Positions 46,662 to 56,027 of a DNA stretch of 64,000 nt are shown in pieces. The stretch covers positions 1-64,000 of the forward strand of contig NZ_JASGBP010000007.1 of NCBI RefSeq assembly GCF_030053345.1, read 5' to 3'. The notes beneath the pieces were generated by a model. It saw only the letters and a list, made by a program, of their open reading frames with translations, did not search any database and was not told the DNA's origin. The position numbers and the translations under genes are program-made. This DNA is from Flavobacterium sedimenticola. GTDB lineage: Bacteria; Bacteroidota; Bacteroidia; Flavobacteriales; Flavobacteriaceae. How positions within the stretch are numbered: position 1 is the first letter of the stretch; every line of letters starts with the position of its first letter.

Positions 46662-47396
46662 TCAACCATTCTTCAATATACTTTGAGCTATTTTAGGTGC
46701 TATTCTATTAATAAATCTTAATAGTTTCGTTTTGCCTATATTGCTCTCTAGTTTTCCTTTTTCAAAATTTTTTAAAAACTCTTCCACCAATTTTTTTGAG
46801 CTTATCTTATCTGTTCCTCGGCCTTCTGTCATAGGTGTATCAACTAATGGTGGTATGATTTCAAAGACCTTAATTGTAGTATGTTCTAACTGATAACGAA
46901 TTGATTTCGTTGCATTGTGTATTGCTGCTTTTGTGGCACAATAAATAGGAGCTGATTTTTTAGGAGCAAATGCCAGACCGGAAGAGATATTGATTATAGC
47001 AGCGTTTTGTTTTTCCAATAATAGCGGCAGTAACCCGTAAATGATTTGCATCGGACTGGTTAAGTTTACTCTTATTTCATTTTCAATTTTATCATAACCA
47101 TACTTTTCCGTCATCCAAGAGTAATTGTATTGAATACCGGCGTTATTTATAATAATATTGATTTTCTTGTAATTGAGGAGGCATTCGTTTATTAAGTTTT
47201 TAACAGAGTTATTATCTCCTAAGTCACAGGTTATAATCTCTATTGTAGGGAATTGTTTTTTTAACTCATCCAATTTTGATTCACTTTTTGATGCAACAAT
47301 TAATTTATTGTTTAGTGAATAAAACGTTCGAACCATTTCAAGACCAATACCCGATGTTCCACCAGTTATTAGAATTACGTTATTAGATAGTTTCAT
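46662..47396 (-). CDS. SDR family oxidoreductase (DltE-like)
   Basis: This 244-residue short-chain dehydrogenase/reductase has the cofactor motif TGGTSGIG near the start, NNAGIQ, the catalytic Ser in INISSG and the Tyr-Lys pair in YCATKAA. It lacks a signal peptide. The 14-bp overlap with the DoxX-like gene upstream shows co-translation. Together with the DUF2141 gene and the Crp/Fnr regulator upstream it forms a compact module. Substrate unknown. Confidence 0.85.
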   Translation of the reverse strand: MKLSNNVILITGGTSGIGLEMVRTFYSLNNKLIVASKSESKLDELKKQFPTIEIITCDLGDNNSVKNLINECLLNYKKINIIINNAGIQYNYSWMTEKYGYDKIENEIRVNLTSPMQIIYGLLPLLLEKQNAAIINISSGLAFAPKKSAPIYCATKAAIHNATKSIRYQLEHTTIKVFEIIPPLVDTPMTEGRGTDKISSKKLVEEFLKNFEKGKLESNIGKTKLLRFINRIAPKIAQSILKNG

Positions 47397-47850
47397 AGCT
47401 TACTTTAATTGCTGAAATATAAACCCATACTATAAACAAGATTTGCAGCGGAATCCTAAACCACAAATAGTTTATTCCTTGGCCATCAAAAGTAGCCCTT
47501 TGATAGTTAATGTGGCTCATAGCTGCGTACACATTTGCGGGGAGTATGAGTATAAAGAAGAGGATAATTATCCAACCGGTTGTAACGCTAAACTTGGGAA
47601 TCAAGAGAAATATGCCCAATATTATTTCTAACACTCCGGTTGCATATACAATTTCAGTTTTACCGGGTATTACGGGAGGTATCATCATTGCCATTCCTTT
47701 GGAGTAGATAAAATGACCCATCGCTGTAAAAAAGAGCATTGCCGACATGCCTATTTTTGCGGCCAGGTGGAAATTATATTCTTGAGTGAAAAACTTTACT
47801 ATAAAAAGGGAGGCAAGAGTCACAGCTAATAAAACAAATAAAGGTTTCAT
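47383..47850 (-). CDS. DoxX-like membrane protein
   Basis: This 155-residue protein has four predicted membrane helices. The pattern GMSAMLFFTAMGHF...MAMMIPP...IVYATGVLEIILGIFLLIP...LPANVYAAMSHI is typical of the DoxX-like family. It is co-translated with the SDR gene and lies 5 bp downstream of the DUF2141 gene. Proteins of this kind are often paired with SDR enzymes, which suggests a linked redox role, but the chemistry is unknown. Confidence 0.8.
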   Translation of the reverse strand: MKPLFVLLAVTLASLFIVKFFTQEYNFHLAAKIGMSAMLFFTAMGHFIYSKGMAMMIPPVIPGKTEIVYATGVLEIILGIFLLIPKFSVTTGWIIILFFILILPANVYAAMSHINYQRATFDGQGINYLWFRIPLQILFIVWVYISAIKVSYETI

Positions 47851-47855
47851 GTGTT

Positions 47856-48296
47856 TTATTTTAATGTAATGTTAATAATTGTTGTTTCTTTTCCATTCAA
47901 TTCAAAAGCAGACTCATCAAAGGTTGCCGGTCTTAACGATGGTAAAACATTGTTTGAGAATCCATATTTTTCTTTGGGTATACCAAGAAAATTTTTATCG
48001 AGTTTATAGTTATTGTTTTCATCTAAAAAAACGGCTACAGCATATTTACCTTTGGGGATGTCATTAAAAATTACACTCAATTCTTTTTGATTATTAACCG
48101 AAACTTTTTGTTTGTAAATGGCTTTATCGTTTATTCTAAATGAAGAAGACTGGTTATACCAACCAATGTAAAGGATGCCTTTTTTATTTTCGAGATTATC
48201 TATTTTTACAATTTGTTTTGCTTCTTGTCCGAAAAATAAAGTGCTTTTAAAAAAACTAAAAATAAGTGTTAGTAGAATTTTTTTGTCTGTTTTCAT
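47856..48296 (-). CDS. DUF2141 family exported protein
   Basis: I chose the ATG at 48296 (MKTDKKILLTLIFSFFKSTLFFGQ, signal peptide); the frame upstream offers only a TTG. The body (GILYIGWYNQSSSF...FNDIPKGKYAVAVFLDENNNYKLDKNFLGIPKEKYGFSNN) is the classical DUF2141 signature of small periplasmic or surface beta-sandwich proteins. It is the first gene of the module regulated by the adjacent Crp/Fnr-type protein. Confidence 0.85.
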   Translation of the reverse strand: MKTDKKILLTLIFSFFKSTLFFGQEAKQIVKIDNLENKKGILYIGWYNQSSSFRINDKAIYKQKVSVNNQKELSVIFNDIPKGKYAVAVFLDENNNYKLDKNFLGIPKEKYGFSNNVLPSLRPATFDESAFELNGKETTIINITLK

Positions 48297-48358
48297 TTTA
48301 TATTCGATTTTTTGAGGCAAATTTAGCGGGCAGTAAAACTTCAGACAATGAACCCAAG

Positions 48359-48925
48359 TTAATAAATTCTTTTCCTTATTCTGCTTAATGCTTGTGGTGT
48401 GATACCGATATAGGAAGCAATATATTTAAGAGGGATGCGTTTTAACAAATTTGGTTGTTCGGTAAATAAATTCAGGTATCGTTCCTCAGCCGTTTGAGTC
48501 AGGAACGATAGTTCTCGCTTGGATTTTTTTAAAAATAATTCTTCTGCTGCTTTTCGTCCGATAGTGTTCCCAATTTGAGTTTCATTATAAACTATTTGCA
48601 AATCATCAAACGATAAGCGCCAAATAGTGGTTTCAGTTAAAGTTTCTATGCTGTATGTTGCGGGTTGCTTTGTTAAAAACGAGTCATAAGCACTCACAAA
48701 GTTGTTTTCAAAAGCAAAAGTAAAGGTTAAATCTTGTAATTTGCTAGGAATGAAAAAGCGGATAACCCCACTTTCGATAAAGGAAAGGTATTTTTCCGTT
48801 TGTCCGGCATTTAAGATTATATGTTTTTTTGGGAATGTATGTTTTGAGAGTTTTGAAGAGAAAATTTGCCAATCTTTTTCGGTTATTTTAACGTTCTTTT
48901 CGAAGTAAGATCGGACTTGTTCCAT
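48359..48925 (-). CDS. Crp/Fnr-family transcriptional regulator
   Basis: This 188-residue protein has an N-terminal cyclic-nucleotide-binding-like beta-roll ([24 protein letters not shown]) and a C-terminal winged helix ([25 protein letters not shown]). The usual cAMP phosphate-binding signature is not evident, so the effector is unknown. It is upstream of, and on the same strand as, the DUF2141/DoxX/SDR genes and probably controls them. Confidence 0.85.
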   Translation of the reverse strand: MEQVRSYFEKNVKITEKDWQIFSSKLSKHTFPKKHIILNAGQTEKYLSFIESGVIRFFIPSKLQDLTFTFAFENNFVSAYDSFLTKQPATYSIETLTETTIWRLSFDDLQIVYNETQIGNTIGRKAAEELFLKKSKRELSFLTQTAEERYLNLFTEQPNLLKRIPLKYIASYIGITPQALSRIRKRIY

Positions 48926-49065
48926 GTTCCCTTTTTTTATGTTTTTTAATAACCGTGAGTTACGTTTTACGGTACTTTAAAAATACATTTTATTTTCCAA
49001 CATATCGGCAGGAAACCACTTCTTTAAGATAATTTTAATACAATTGATTACAATCCGGAGATGAA

Positions 49066-49833
49066 TTATTGGGTTACCCATTCTCTAAAAAGAGCTGTTT
49101 TACCTTGGCTGGTTAAAAGTAGTTTTTTATGTCCGCGTATTTTGACTGCCAACGTATTTTTTGAATAACGTTCAACCTTCTCTATGAATGCTCTGTTTAC
49201 TAGTTCACCACGATTGATTCTGAAGAAGTCATCAGGATTTAATTTAGTTTCAACTTCCTTAAGGGTTAATTCGTTGATTAAATGTTTTTTGCCGGAAGTA
49301 TCTAATGCAAAGACAACTCCTTCATTAGCTTCAAACATCAAAATATCTTCAACTTCAATAAAATAAAGGCTTTGCTTTTGATATACTGTAAATCTTTTTT
49401 TAAACGTCTTTTTAGAGAAATTTTCTTCAATGAGTTGCGAAAGATTGGAGAGTTGTTCATTTTTATTAAATGACGAGTTCCTCAAAAGCATAAATTTTTC
49501 CCAAGCTCCCGTAAAACGTTCCTTGGAAAAAGGTTTTAACAGATAAGATATTCCATTACTTTCAAAAGCATCCATCCAAAAATGATCATAAGCCGTTGTG
49601 AAAATAATAGGACATTTTACATCAACCTTTTTAAAGATTTCAAAGGCATTACCATCCAGTAATTCAATGTCAGAGATAATTAAATCTACCGTTCTCTCCT
49701 TCAGGAAATGTATGGCAGCATTCACGTTATTTATTACAGCCGCCAATTCTGTCTCATCTTTAAGTTCTGCAATAAATCTCTTCAATTTTTTTTGCGCCGG
49801 TATTTCATCTTCAATAATTAGTATTTTTATCAT
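49066..49833 (-). CDS. LytTR-family response regulator
   Basis: This 255-residue protein has a receiver domain with Asp55 in LIISDIELLDG and acidic Glu8/Asp9, then a LytTR DNA-binding domain at about 140-250 (RFTVYQKQSLYFIEVEDILMFEANEG, PDDFFRINRGELVNRAFI, LLTSQGKT). Its start overlaps the kinase gene by 23 bp, so they form an obligate pair. It probably regulates the ABC transporter genes located upstream on the same strand. Confidence 0.92.
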   Translation of the reverse strand: MIKILIIEDEIPAQKKLKRFIAELKDETELAAVINNVNAAIHFLKERTVDLIISDIELLDGNAFEIFKKVDVKCPIIFTTAYDHFWMDAFESNGISYLLKPFSKERFTGAWEKFMLLRNSSFNKNEQLSNLSQLIEENFSKKTFKKRFTVYQKQSLYFIEVEDILMFEANEGVVFALDTSGKKHLINELTLKEVETKLNPDDFFRINRGELVNRAFIEKVERYSKNTLAVKIRGHKKLLLTSQGKTALFREWVTQ

Positions 49834-50872
49834 GCGATTGAATTATGGGAATGATTACTGAAAAATGGGTATCATTTTTATTAATTTCTATGGGATTGTT
49901 GGTAAGTAAATGATATTGCTCTTTAATATTTTGAAGACTACGGCCAGATGTTTGTTTCGTGCTTGTTTTGGAAATAAAGTTATTTTTTACGCTAATGGTT
50001 TCATTGACCTCTAATACTATACAAACCGGATTCTTTAAAGTACCTAAGTTATGCTGAATTGCATTCTCAATGAGCAGTTGTAGTGTTAAAGGAACAATAA
50101 AGCCATTAGCAGTTCCTTTAATTTGAAGCTGATACGCTAGGCCGTATTTGTGTTCTATTAATTTGAAATATTGCCTTGCAAAAGACAGCTCATCACTCAA
50201 AGACACTAATTTCTTGTCAGATACATGTAGAACATATCTGTAAATATCTGCAAATTCATTTAAAAAATCAGAGGCTTTATTTTTATCTTCTTCAATTAAT
50301 TGGTCTAAAACATTAAGATTATTAAATAGAAAGTGAGGATTGAGTTGGGTTTTTAACTGATGTATTTTACTCTCAGAGAGTGCCTGTAGAGAATTAGACA
50401 ATTGCTTTTGATAGTTTTTGTTTTTGTTGAAGTAGTAATATGTAAGGATGAAACTACCATAAACAAATCCGTCTAAAAAAAACCTAAATGTTGTTTTCAA
50501 AAAAACGTTTTGATTAAAGTTTTGTTCGATATTATCAAATGAATAGGCAATGATTAAGCCTAAAAGTTGCATCGTGAGCGGATACATAACCATTGATGCA
50601 ACAAAAATTTTCAGTATTTCTTTTGAATATAGCATTTCTGATTTTTGCCATAATTTTATAAATGACATTATAATCAAGAATAGGATACCTGTAGAAATTG
50701 GTGTGAAAAAAAAAGCTTCGGGCGTGAAAGTGTATAGGTTAATTTCGTCAATTACTGATATTCTACTGTAAATAGACTGCACATATGAATACAGCATAAT
50801 GAATAAAATAAAATATCGGTGAACATATATTTTATCAATAAATTTTTTCATTTCGAAATTGATACGTTTCAT
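49811..50872 (-). CDS. LytS/YehU-type sensor histidine kinase
   Basis: I chose the ATG at 50872; the open frame upstream begins only with TTG, and an ATG at 50851 is also possible. The N-terminal half carries about four membrane helices. The His_kinase domain has the phospho-acceptor in TQLNPHFLFNNLNVLDQL, and the HATPase domain has LLIENAIQHNLG and SGRSLQNIKEQY. It should phosphorylate the LytTR regulator whose gene it overlaps. Confidence 0.88.
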   Translation of the reverse strand: MKRINFEMKKFIDKIYVHRYFILFIMLYSYVQSIYSRISVIDEINLYTFTPEAFFFTPISTGILFLIIMSFIKLWQKSEMLYSKEILKIFVASMVMYPLTMQLLGLIIAYSFDNIEQNFNQNVFLKTTFRFFLDGFVYGSFILTYYYFNKNKNYQKQLSNSLQALSESKIHQLKTQLNPHFLFNNLNVLDQLIEEDKNKASDFLNEFADIYRYVLHVSDKKLVSLSDELSFARQYFKLIEHKYGLAYQLQIKGTANGFIVPLTLQLLIENAIQHNLGTLKNPVCIVLEVNETISVKNNFISKTSTKQTSGRSLQNIKEQYHLLTNNPIEINKNDTHFSVIIPIIQSHDKNTNY

Positions 50873-50992
50873 TTGATATTTTATCCCAAATTTATGCTTT
50901 ATTTTTTTCAATATTTTGATAGCAATGGTTACAGGTTTTAAACGATTTTGTTTATGGTGAAAGAAATTTGATTATCAGTTTAAGATTAAGTG

Positions 50993-53212
50993 TTATTCCA
51001 AATCTCTTAAATCTAAAGCTTTTCGTAAGATCATTTCAAAAGAAGCTTCTGATGGGCGAGCCATTTTTGATTGATAAATTTTTCCTTCGGGATCAATCAT
51101 TACAAATCGCGGTATACTTGTTATCTGGTAATTAAAGTTTACTTGTTTGCTATTATTTGCATACCATTGCAACACTTTTTTTGACTTATTTTTAGCCTCT
51201 GTAACCCATTTGGATTTGTTTTGGTCTGTACTCAAAGAAACAAAAGCTATTTTATTTTTTTGATATTTAAAGGCTATGTTTTCAAAATACGAGTTTTCAT
51301 TTGAGCTTAATTCTGACCAAGATTGATAAAAATTAATAATTATCCATTTTCCTTTTAAGTCAGATAATCTAACATTTTTATTTTGTAAATCACTAGCACT
51401 AAAATTAAAAGCTAATTTTCCTCTTCCTAATTTCTGTAAGTTTTGATGTAAAAACTTTAAATTATTTCTAAATTTCTGTGAAGTTATGTTTTTACTGTAT
51501 TTATACAGTTCATCCCTTTCTGAATTTGTATTACTATTTTCTAAAAGAGTTGATAATTTACTATACATTATTTTATCTTTAAACTCACCTTTTGGTAATT
51601 TCTGAAATGCCTGAAGAAGCTTAATATCTCCTGCCAATTCACTGGTATCATTCTTCAGAATTCTAAGTTCTAAATATTCGAGATACTTTTCTTTGTCCAA
51701 CATTTGTAAATCGTTAAGACTTAATCTGTTTTCTAATTCTTCCCATCCGATGTTCCAATTTATTCTTTTTTCCGGATACAAGGCACCAACTTTCTTTGAT
51801 AACATTTCTTTATAAAGTAAGTTATCTAATATTATTTCTTTTTCTATAATCTCTTTTAAATCATCACGATATGTCAAGTTGTCTTTACTTCTATATTCTT
51901 TTATATTTTTTAAATCATTTTGGGCAATGTTAAGTAAATCATTTTGCAAGTTTTGGTATTGATGTAAATCAAATCCTTCTTTTATTTGATACTTAACATA
52001 AGGCCATTCGTCAATTTTACTTTTGAAATTGTTTTCCGCAATTCTATTTCCTTTAATTTTGTAGTCAAAACGGCCATTTTGAAATTTTACCGACGCTACA
52101 ATACTATCGTTAGTTCCCATTACGACTTTAGCAGATCCATAATTTTGAAAAATTAAAATATAATTTGATAACGGTAAAGAATCTTTAAAAATATGTTTGA
52201 ATTGGCCATTAGAAACTTCAATTTTTGCTACTGTATCTTTGATGGTAGGATGAATTAAATAAGCCATACTGATTGGTAAGTCACTTGTAATGTCCCCCAT
52301 TATAATGGTGCGGTTGTGTTCAAATTGTTTTTTGGGTGCTAAATAACTAATGGACAATAATAGAATCAGAAGCATACCAATTATACTTCTGATTCTATAA
52401 TAGTTACTTTTCCAAAAGGCTCTTATAAAGCCTTTATTTTTATACCACAAAAAACCAAAAATTAGTATGACTGTACCAGCAAACAGACTAAAGTATTCGG
52501 TATATATTATATAATTATCCAAATCACCACCTTGTATATTTTGTCCCGTATGGCTCAAAACCTGGAACGGATTTGATGGGTGAAATTTTCCGTTGTATTC
52601 AAGTATACTTGAAATGATAAATGCCAGAAAACCAATTGATAGTGACCAAATGTAACTTGAGATAAGTACAGAGAGGGTATATTGAATGGCAGTTAAAAAC
52701 CATGAGGCCAATATAATTTTTAGAAATGCTTTGCCGATGAAGCTCCACGGTATTTCTGTGATTGCATTTGCAGGGAGGTCATTAAACAAAAAGTATGAAT
52801 ACGTAAATAATAGACCAGAAAATATGTAAGTAATGATTAGAAGCGCAGATGAAGAAATCAATATTAAAAATTTACCAAAGTAAATCGAACTTTTCTGTAA
52901 AGGCAATAGTTCCATTAATTGCCAGCCACCACTTTTGTGGTCTAGTTGAGCAATCTTACTTGAGTTGTGTATAATTGAAATAGTAAGCGAAAAGAAAGCT
53001 ATAGCTCTAGCACTTTCAGTAAAAAACATCTCATAAATGTTGAAGTCAACACTTGGCTTGAATACAGTAGGTTCGATTACATTGGAAATGAAAATTGATA
53101 CTGGAAATAACAATCCAAGAATAGCAGCGATCCAATAAAATCCACTCTTTTTCTTTTTGATAAATTCTCCTTTGAGAAATACAGTAATATTTTGAAAAAA
53201 ACTTGATATCAT
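50993..53212 (-). CDS. ABC-2 type permease fused to a TlpA/thioredoxin-like domain lacking its cysteines
   Basis: This 739-residue protein has an unusual fusion. Residues of about 1-300 are an ABC-2 permease with six to seven membrane helices. Residues of about 320-590 form an exported domain resembling the DUF4369-type N-terminal part of TlpA-like proteins (MGTNDSIVASVKFQNGRFDY) and helical regions. Residues of about 600-739 are a thioredoxin fold (VRLSDLKGKWIIINFYQSW...IPRFVMIDPEGKIY). The CxxC active site is replaced by SELS in YQSWSELSS, so it cannot act as a standard thiol oxidoreductase. The gene lies 4 bp downstream of its ATPase partner and 120 bp upstream of the kinase pair. Confidence 0.8.
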   Translation of the reverse strand: MISSFFQNITVFLKGEFIKKKKSGFYWIAAILGLLFPVSIFISNVIEPTVFKPSVDFNIYEMFFTESARAIAFFSLTISIIHNSSKIAQLDHKSGGWQLMELLPLQKSSIYFGKFLILISSSALLIITYIFSGLLFTYSYFLFNDLPANAITEIPWSFIGKAFLKIILASWFLTAIQYTLSVLISSYIWSLSIGFLAFIISSILEYNGKFHPSNPFQVLSHTGQNIQGGDLDNYIIYTEYFSLFAGTVILIFGFLWYKNKGFIRAFWKSNYYRIRSIIGMLLILLLSISYLAPKKQFEHNRTIIMGDITSDLPISMAYLIHPTIKDTVAKIEVSNGQFKHIFKDSLPLSNYILIFQNYGSAKVVMGTNDSIVASVKFQNGRFDYKIKGNRIAENNFKSKIDEWPYVKYQIKEGFDLHQYQNLQNDLLNIAQNDLKNIKEYRSKDNLTYRDDLKEIIEKEIILDNLLYKEMLSKKVGALYPEKRINWNIGWEELENRLSLNDLQMLDKEKYLEYLELRILKNDTSELAGDIKLLQAFQKLPKGEFKDKIMYSKLSTLLENSNTNSERDELYKYSKNITSQKFRNNLKFLHQNLQKLGRGKLAFNFSASDLQNKNVRLSDLKGKWIIINFYQSWSELSSNENSYFENIAFKYQKNKIAFVSLSTDQNKSKWVTEAKNKSKKVLQWYANNSKQVNFNYQITSIPRFVMIDPEGKIYQSKMARPSEASFEMILRKALDLRDLE

Positions 53213-53216
53213 TACA

Positions 53217-54119
53217 TTAATTATTGGTTATTTCAAGAAACCATTCTTCTAATCCTCGTTTATTTTTTAAACTATATATGGGAATGTTTTGCTCAGTTAG
53301 TTTTTTTATTAATTGCGGGATGTCTTCTTTTTGAATAATTGAAAATGCCACTAATTGTTTTGAAAGAATCTGAGCAGATTGTATATTGTTTAGAATCCAA
53401 TTGCTAGTATCGACATTTAAATTGGTTTCGATTTCTATTAGAAATGTTGAAAAAGTATTTTCTAACTCTTTTATTGTTCCTTCAAATTTTATTTCACCTC
53501 GAGCAATTATCCCCACATGTGTGCAGGTTTTTTCAATTTCACCAAGTAAGTGACTGGAAATGAATATTGTTGTTCCTTTTTCTTGGTTAATCTTCAACAA
53601 CAATTCTCTCATCTCGATAATTCCAGTAGGGTCGAGACCATTTATCGGTTCATCTAATAGTAATAATTCGGGATCATGAATCATTGCCATAGCAATAGCC
53701 AAACGTTGTTTCATTCCAAGAGAATAATTTTTTACTAATTTTTTTTTTGCTTGTAATAAATCAACAGTATTGAGGATATCATCTATCTTATCAAAATCAA
53801 CTTTTCTTATTGTAGCAATATATTTAAGGTTATCTTCACCGGATAAGTGCTGGTATAATGTTGGACTTTCTATTAATGCACCGATACGATTGAAAATATT
53901 TGGTAGTTGATCAGAAATATATTTGTCAAAAACTTTTACTTTTTTGAAATCATCAGGATATAATCCTGCTATTAGGCGCATAGTAGTTGACTTACCCGCA
54001 CCATTATGACCTATAAAGCCATAAATACTTCCTTTTGGAACTTGAAGATTTAAATTTTTAAGGATAGGTGATTTAACGTTATACGAAAAATTTAAATTTG
54101 TTATTTCAATGGAGAACAT
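53217..54119 (-). CDS. ABC transporter ATP-binding protein
   Basis: I chose the ATG at 54119 (MFSIEITNLNFSY, 300 residues) because the longer frame begins with TTG. The protein has Walker A GHNGAGKST, the ABC signature YSLGMKQRLAIAMAM, Walker B LLLLDEPINGLDP and the switch His in FISSHLLGE. The C-terminal extension resembles drug, lantibiotic or bacitracin-type exporters and immunity ABC ATPases. It powers the permease fusion encoded 4 bp downstream. The nearby LytS/LytTR pair suggests induction by an envelope-active compound, which is inference. Confidence 0.9.
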   Translation of the reverse strand: MFSIEITNLNFSYNVKSPILKNLNLQVPKGSIYGFIGHNGAGKSTTMRLIAGLYPDDFKKVKVFDKYISDQLPNIFNRIGALIESPTLYQHLSGEDNLKYIATIRKVDFDKIDDILNTVDLLQAKKKLVKNYSLGMKQRLAIAMAMIHDPELLLLDEPINGLDPTGIIEMRELLLKINQEKGTTIFISSHLLGEIEKTCTHVGIIARGEIKFEGTIKELENTFSTFLIEIETNLNVDTSNWILNNIQSAQILSKQLVAFSIIQKEDIPQLIKKLTEQNIPIYSLKNKRGLEEWFLEITNN

Positions 54120-54337
54120 GTTGTAAAGTTTTATATTTCGGATTGTTTCATTTTGTTCTCTTGTTTCAAATAAACAATTATTAGGACACAAAAATGGATT
54201 GTTCTTGGGAATTCTTTGAATAAGTATATACCCATTCTGTATATTTTCTTTGCAATTTTACAGTAATTGAATGCTATTCATTTATTGATTATGACTAAAG
54301 CAGTATCAATATGGGCAAATAGTTTCTTAAGAATCTA

Positions 54338-55081
54338 CTATTTTTTTTCTGGAAATGATGCAATTGTATTCCCTTTATCGTCAAAAAAATCAAGTTTTGC
54401 GTTATTTTCCTTGTCTACATAAAACATTGCCTTAGGCATACCTTTATTGTCAAAAAGAAATACTCCGTTACTTTCACTGCCTGATTTTCCGAGCATCATT
54501 CTTGGGGCTCCACCCAATAGTCCTTGCTCAACATATGTTTTGTATTTTTCATCTGCTGCTTTCGGGTCTTTCTTGCCGAGTTCCTCGAGTTCCTTCATGA
54601 TTAGTCCGGTTTTAATTTGGGACTCTTTTGTTGGACGATCACTAAACATCAAACCGCTTGTTACTCTTCTGTAATCTCCTTCTTTATAATCTTGAGTTAG
54701 TAACTGCATTACCTGGTCACCATCATATTGGTCAAACGTTAGCGATAATCCCGAGCTGTGTCCGTTAGCGCTTTTTTGCCCATCATATATAAATCCACCG
54801 CACTCTATACCATCTTCGTTAAAGAAAAGCATTCCTGAACGTTTTTTTCTTTCTTCGTTGGTTGGTCTACCGTTTATTTTGGTTTTACCGTTTGGAAATT
54901 TATCAACATTGGTAATAATCATTTTAACGGTACCATCTTTCTCGACTATATTGATTCTTTCGACATCAATCTCACTAAACTTTTGGTTTCCATTTTTATT
55001 GAATGCAGCATTTGTTACAAAAACAATCCCTAGTACGGTAGCCACTGCAAATGTTCTTAAAAAAACTAATTCTCGATTCAT
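54338..55081 (-). CDS. Exported protein of the same family as the 45031 gene product
   Basis: This 247-residue protein has an N-terminal hydrophobic segment (TFAVATVLGIVFVTNAAF). The body has repeated strand-turn units RINIVEKDGTVKMIITN, SGMLFFNEDGIECGGFIYDG, SGLMFSDRPTKE and GVFLFDNKGMPKAMFYVD. The protein at 45031-45537 has equivalent units in the same order, so they are homologous although the names and functions are unknown. It stands alone, flanked by intergenic stretches on both sides. Confidence 0.6.
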   Translation of the reverse strand: MNRELVFLRTFAVATVLGIVFVTNAAFNKNGNQKFSEIDVERINIVEKDGTVKMIITNVDKFPNGKTKINGRPTNEERKKRSGMLFFNEDGIECGGFIYDGQKSANGHSSGLSLTFDQYDGDQVMQLLTQDYKEGDYRRVTSGLMFSDRPTKESQIKTGLIMKELEELGKKDPKAADEKYKTYVEQGLLGGAPRMMLGKSGSESNGVFLFDNKGMPKAMFYVDKENNAKLDFFDDKGNTIASFPEKK

Positions 55082-55597
55082 AAATAATTTTATTAGGATT
55101 AAACATTAAATATGAAGCGAAACTAAACTGAAAAGCTTTCAGGTTCATGGGTAAAATAATTACCAAAGGAAAAAAAGTGATGAATGAAGGAAAATTTAAG
55201 TTGAATTTGAAATTGCCTTTTTAATTTGGACTTTTCATTATGGTATATCTTCTTAACAGAGATAGATTTTGTCTTTTTATAACCAACTAAAAATTATTAA
55301 CTGCAGATATTTTTCGAATAGAAATATAGATAGATTACTCGGTATTATTACGAATAATTTCAAACGAATTTGTTGAGATCTTTTAAATTCTTAACTCATT
55401 TTAAACCTTAAGAGTTAATTGATATTGTTTTTCGATTAATAAGATGTATTTTCCTTTTACTTTTTTATAGAATAGTTATTTATCCATTAATTTGTTTAGA
55501 GCAATCTTTTGATTATTTTGTTAAACAATTTGTCGTTTAAGCCTAATTTTTTCAAAACATTGAAAATGGTCTACTCATGATTTCTATTTGTGGGTTT
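55082..55597. other. 516-bp AT-rich intergenic region with no recognised element
   Basis: I found no convincing reading frame, terminator, operator palindrome or RNA signature in this stretch. The sequence is strongly AT-rich and lies between two genes on the minus strand. Confidence 0.5.
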
Positions 55598-56017
55598 TTA
55601 TGGTTCAATACGTGGCCATTTCCAAGCATAACGTATAATCAGACAGAGAAGTGTGACTTCTACAGCAGCACCGAACAACATCTGCATCCAGACCTCGCCA
55701 GCCAAGTTGAATAATGTAAAGGGAATATACACTGAGGCAATAATAATATTTGTAAAGCGATTTATTTTTGCCGGCAGGGTAACAGAAAGGAAAATCATGA
55801 GTGCCGGAATTGTCAGTGAGACAAGTGCAGTCAAAAGAAATTCTTGTGTAATATCAAATTTATATACGATTCCGCTCTGAATATCTTCTATTTTACTTGG
55901 CATGTATAAGTGGAAATAATCTACATAGATATAGAGAAACATTAAACTTGTCCACAGCGTAGCAAGCTTGAGCTTCAAATTGACTTTCAGGTCTTTTAGT
56001 TCATTTTGTGTATTCAT
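55598..56017 (-). CDS. Small membrane protein (DUF6326-like)
   Basis: This 139-residue protein has four predicted membrane helices with the pattern LATLWTSLMFLYIYVDYFHLY, LVSLTIPALMIFLSVTLP, IIIASVYIPFTLFNLAGE and LLCLIIRYAWKWPR. The YVDYF motif and overall length fit DUF6326-type proteins. It lies 10 bp downstream of the outer-membrane-type gene and belongs to the module governed by the Crp/Fnr protein at 56737. Confidence 0.6.
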   Translation of the reverse strand: MNTQNELKDLKVNLKLKLATLWTSLMFLYIYVDYFHLYMPSKIEDIQSGIVYKFDITQEFLLTALVSLTIPALMIFLSVTLPAKINRFTNIIIASVYIPFTLFNLAGEVWMQMLFGAAVEVTLLCLIIRYAWKWPRIEP

Positions 56018-56027
56018 GAATTATCAA

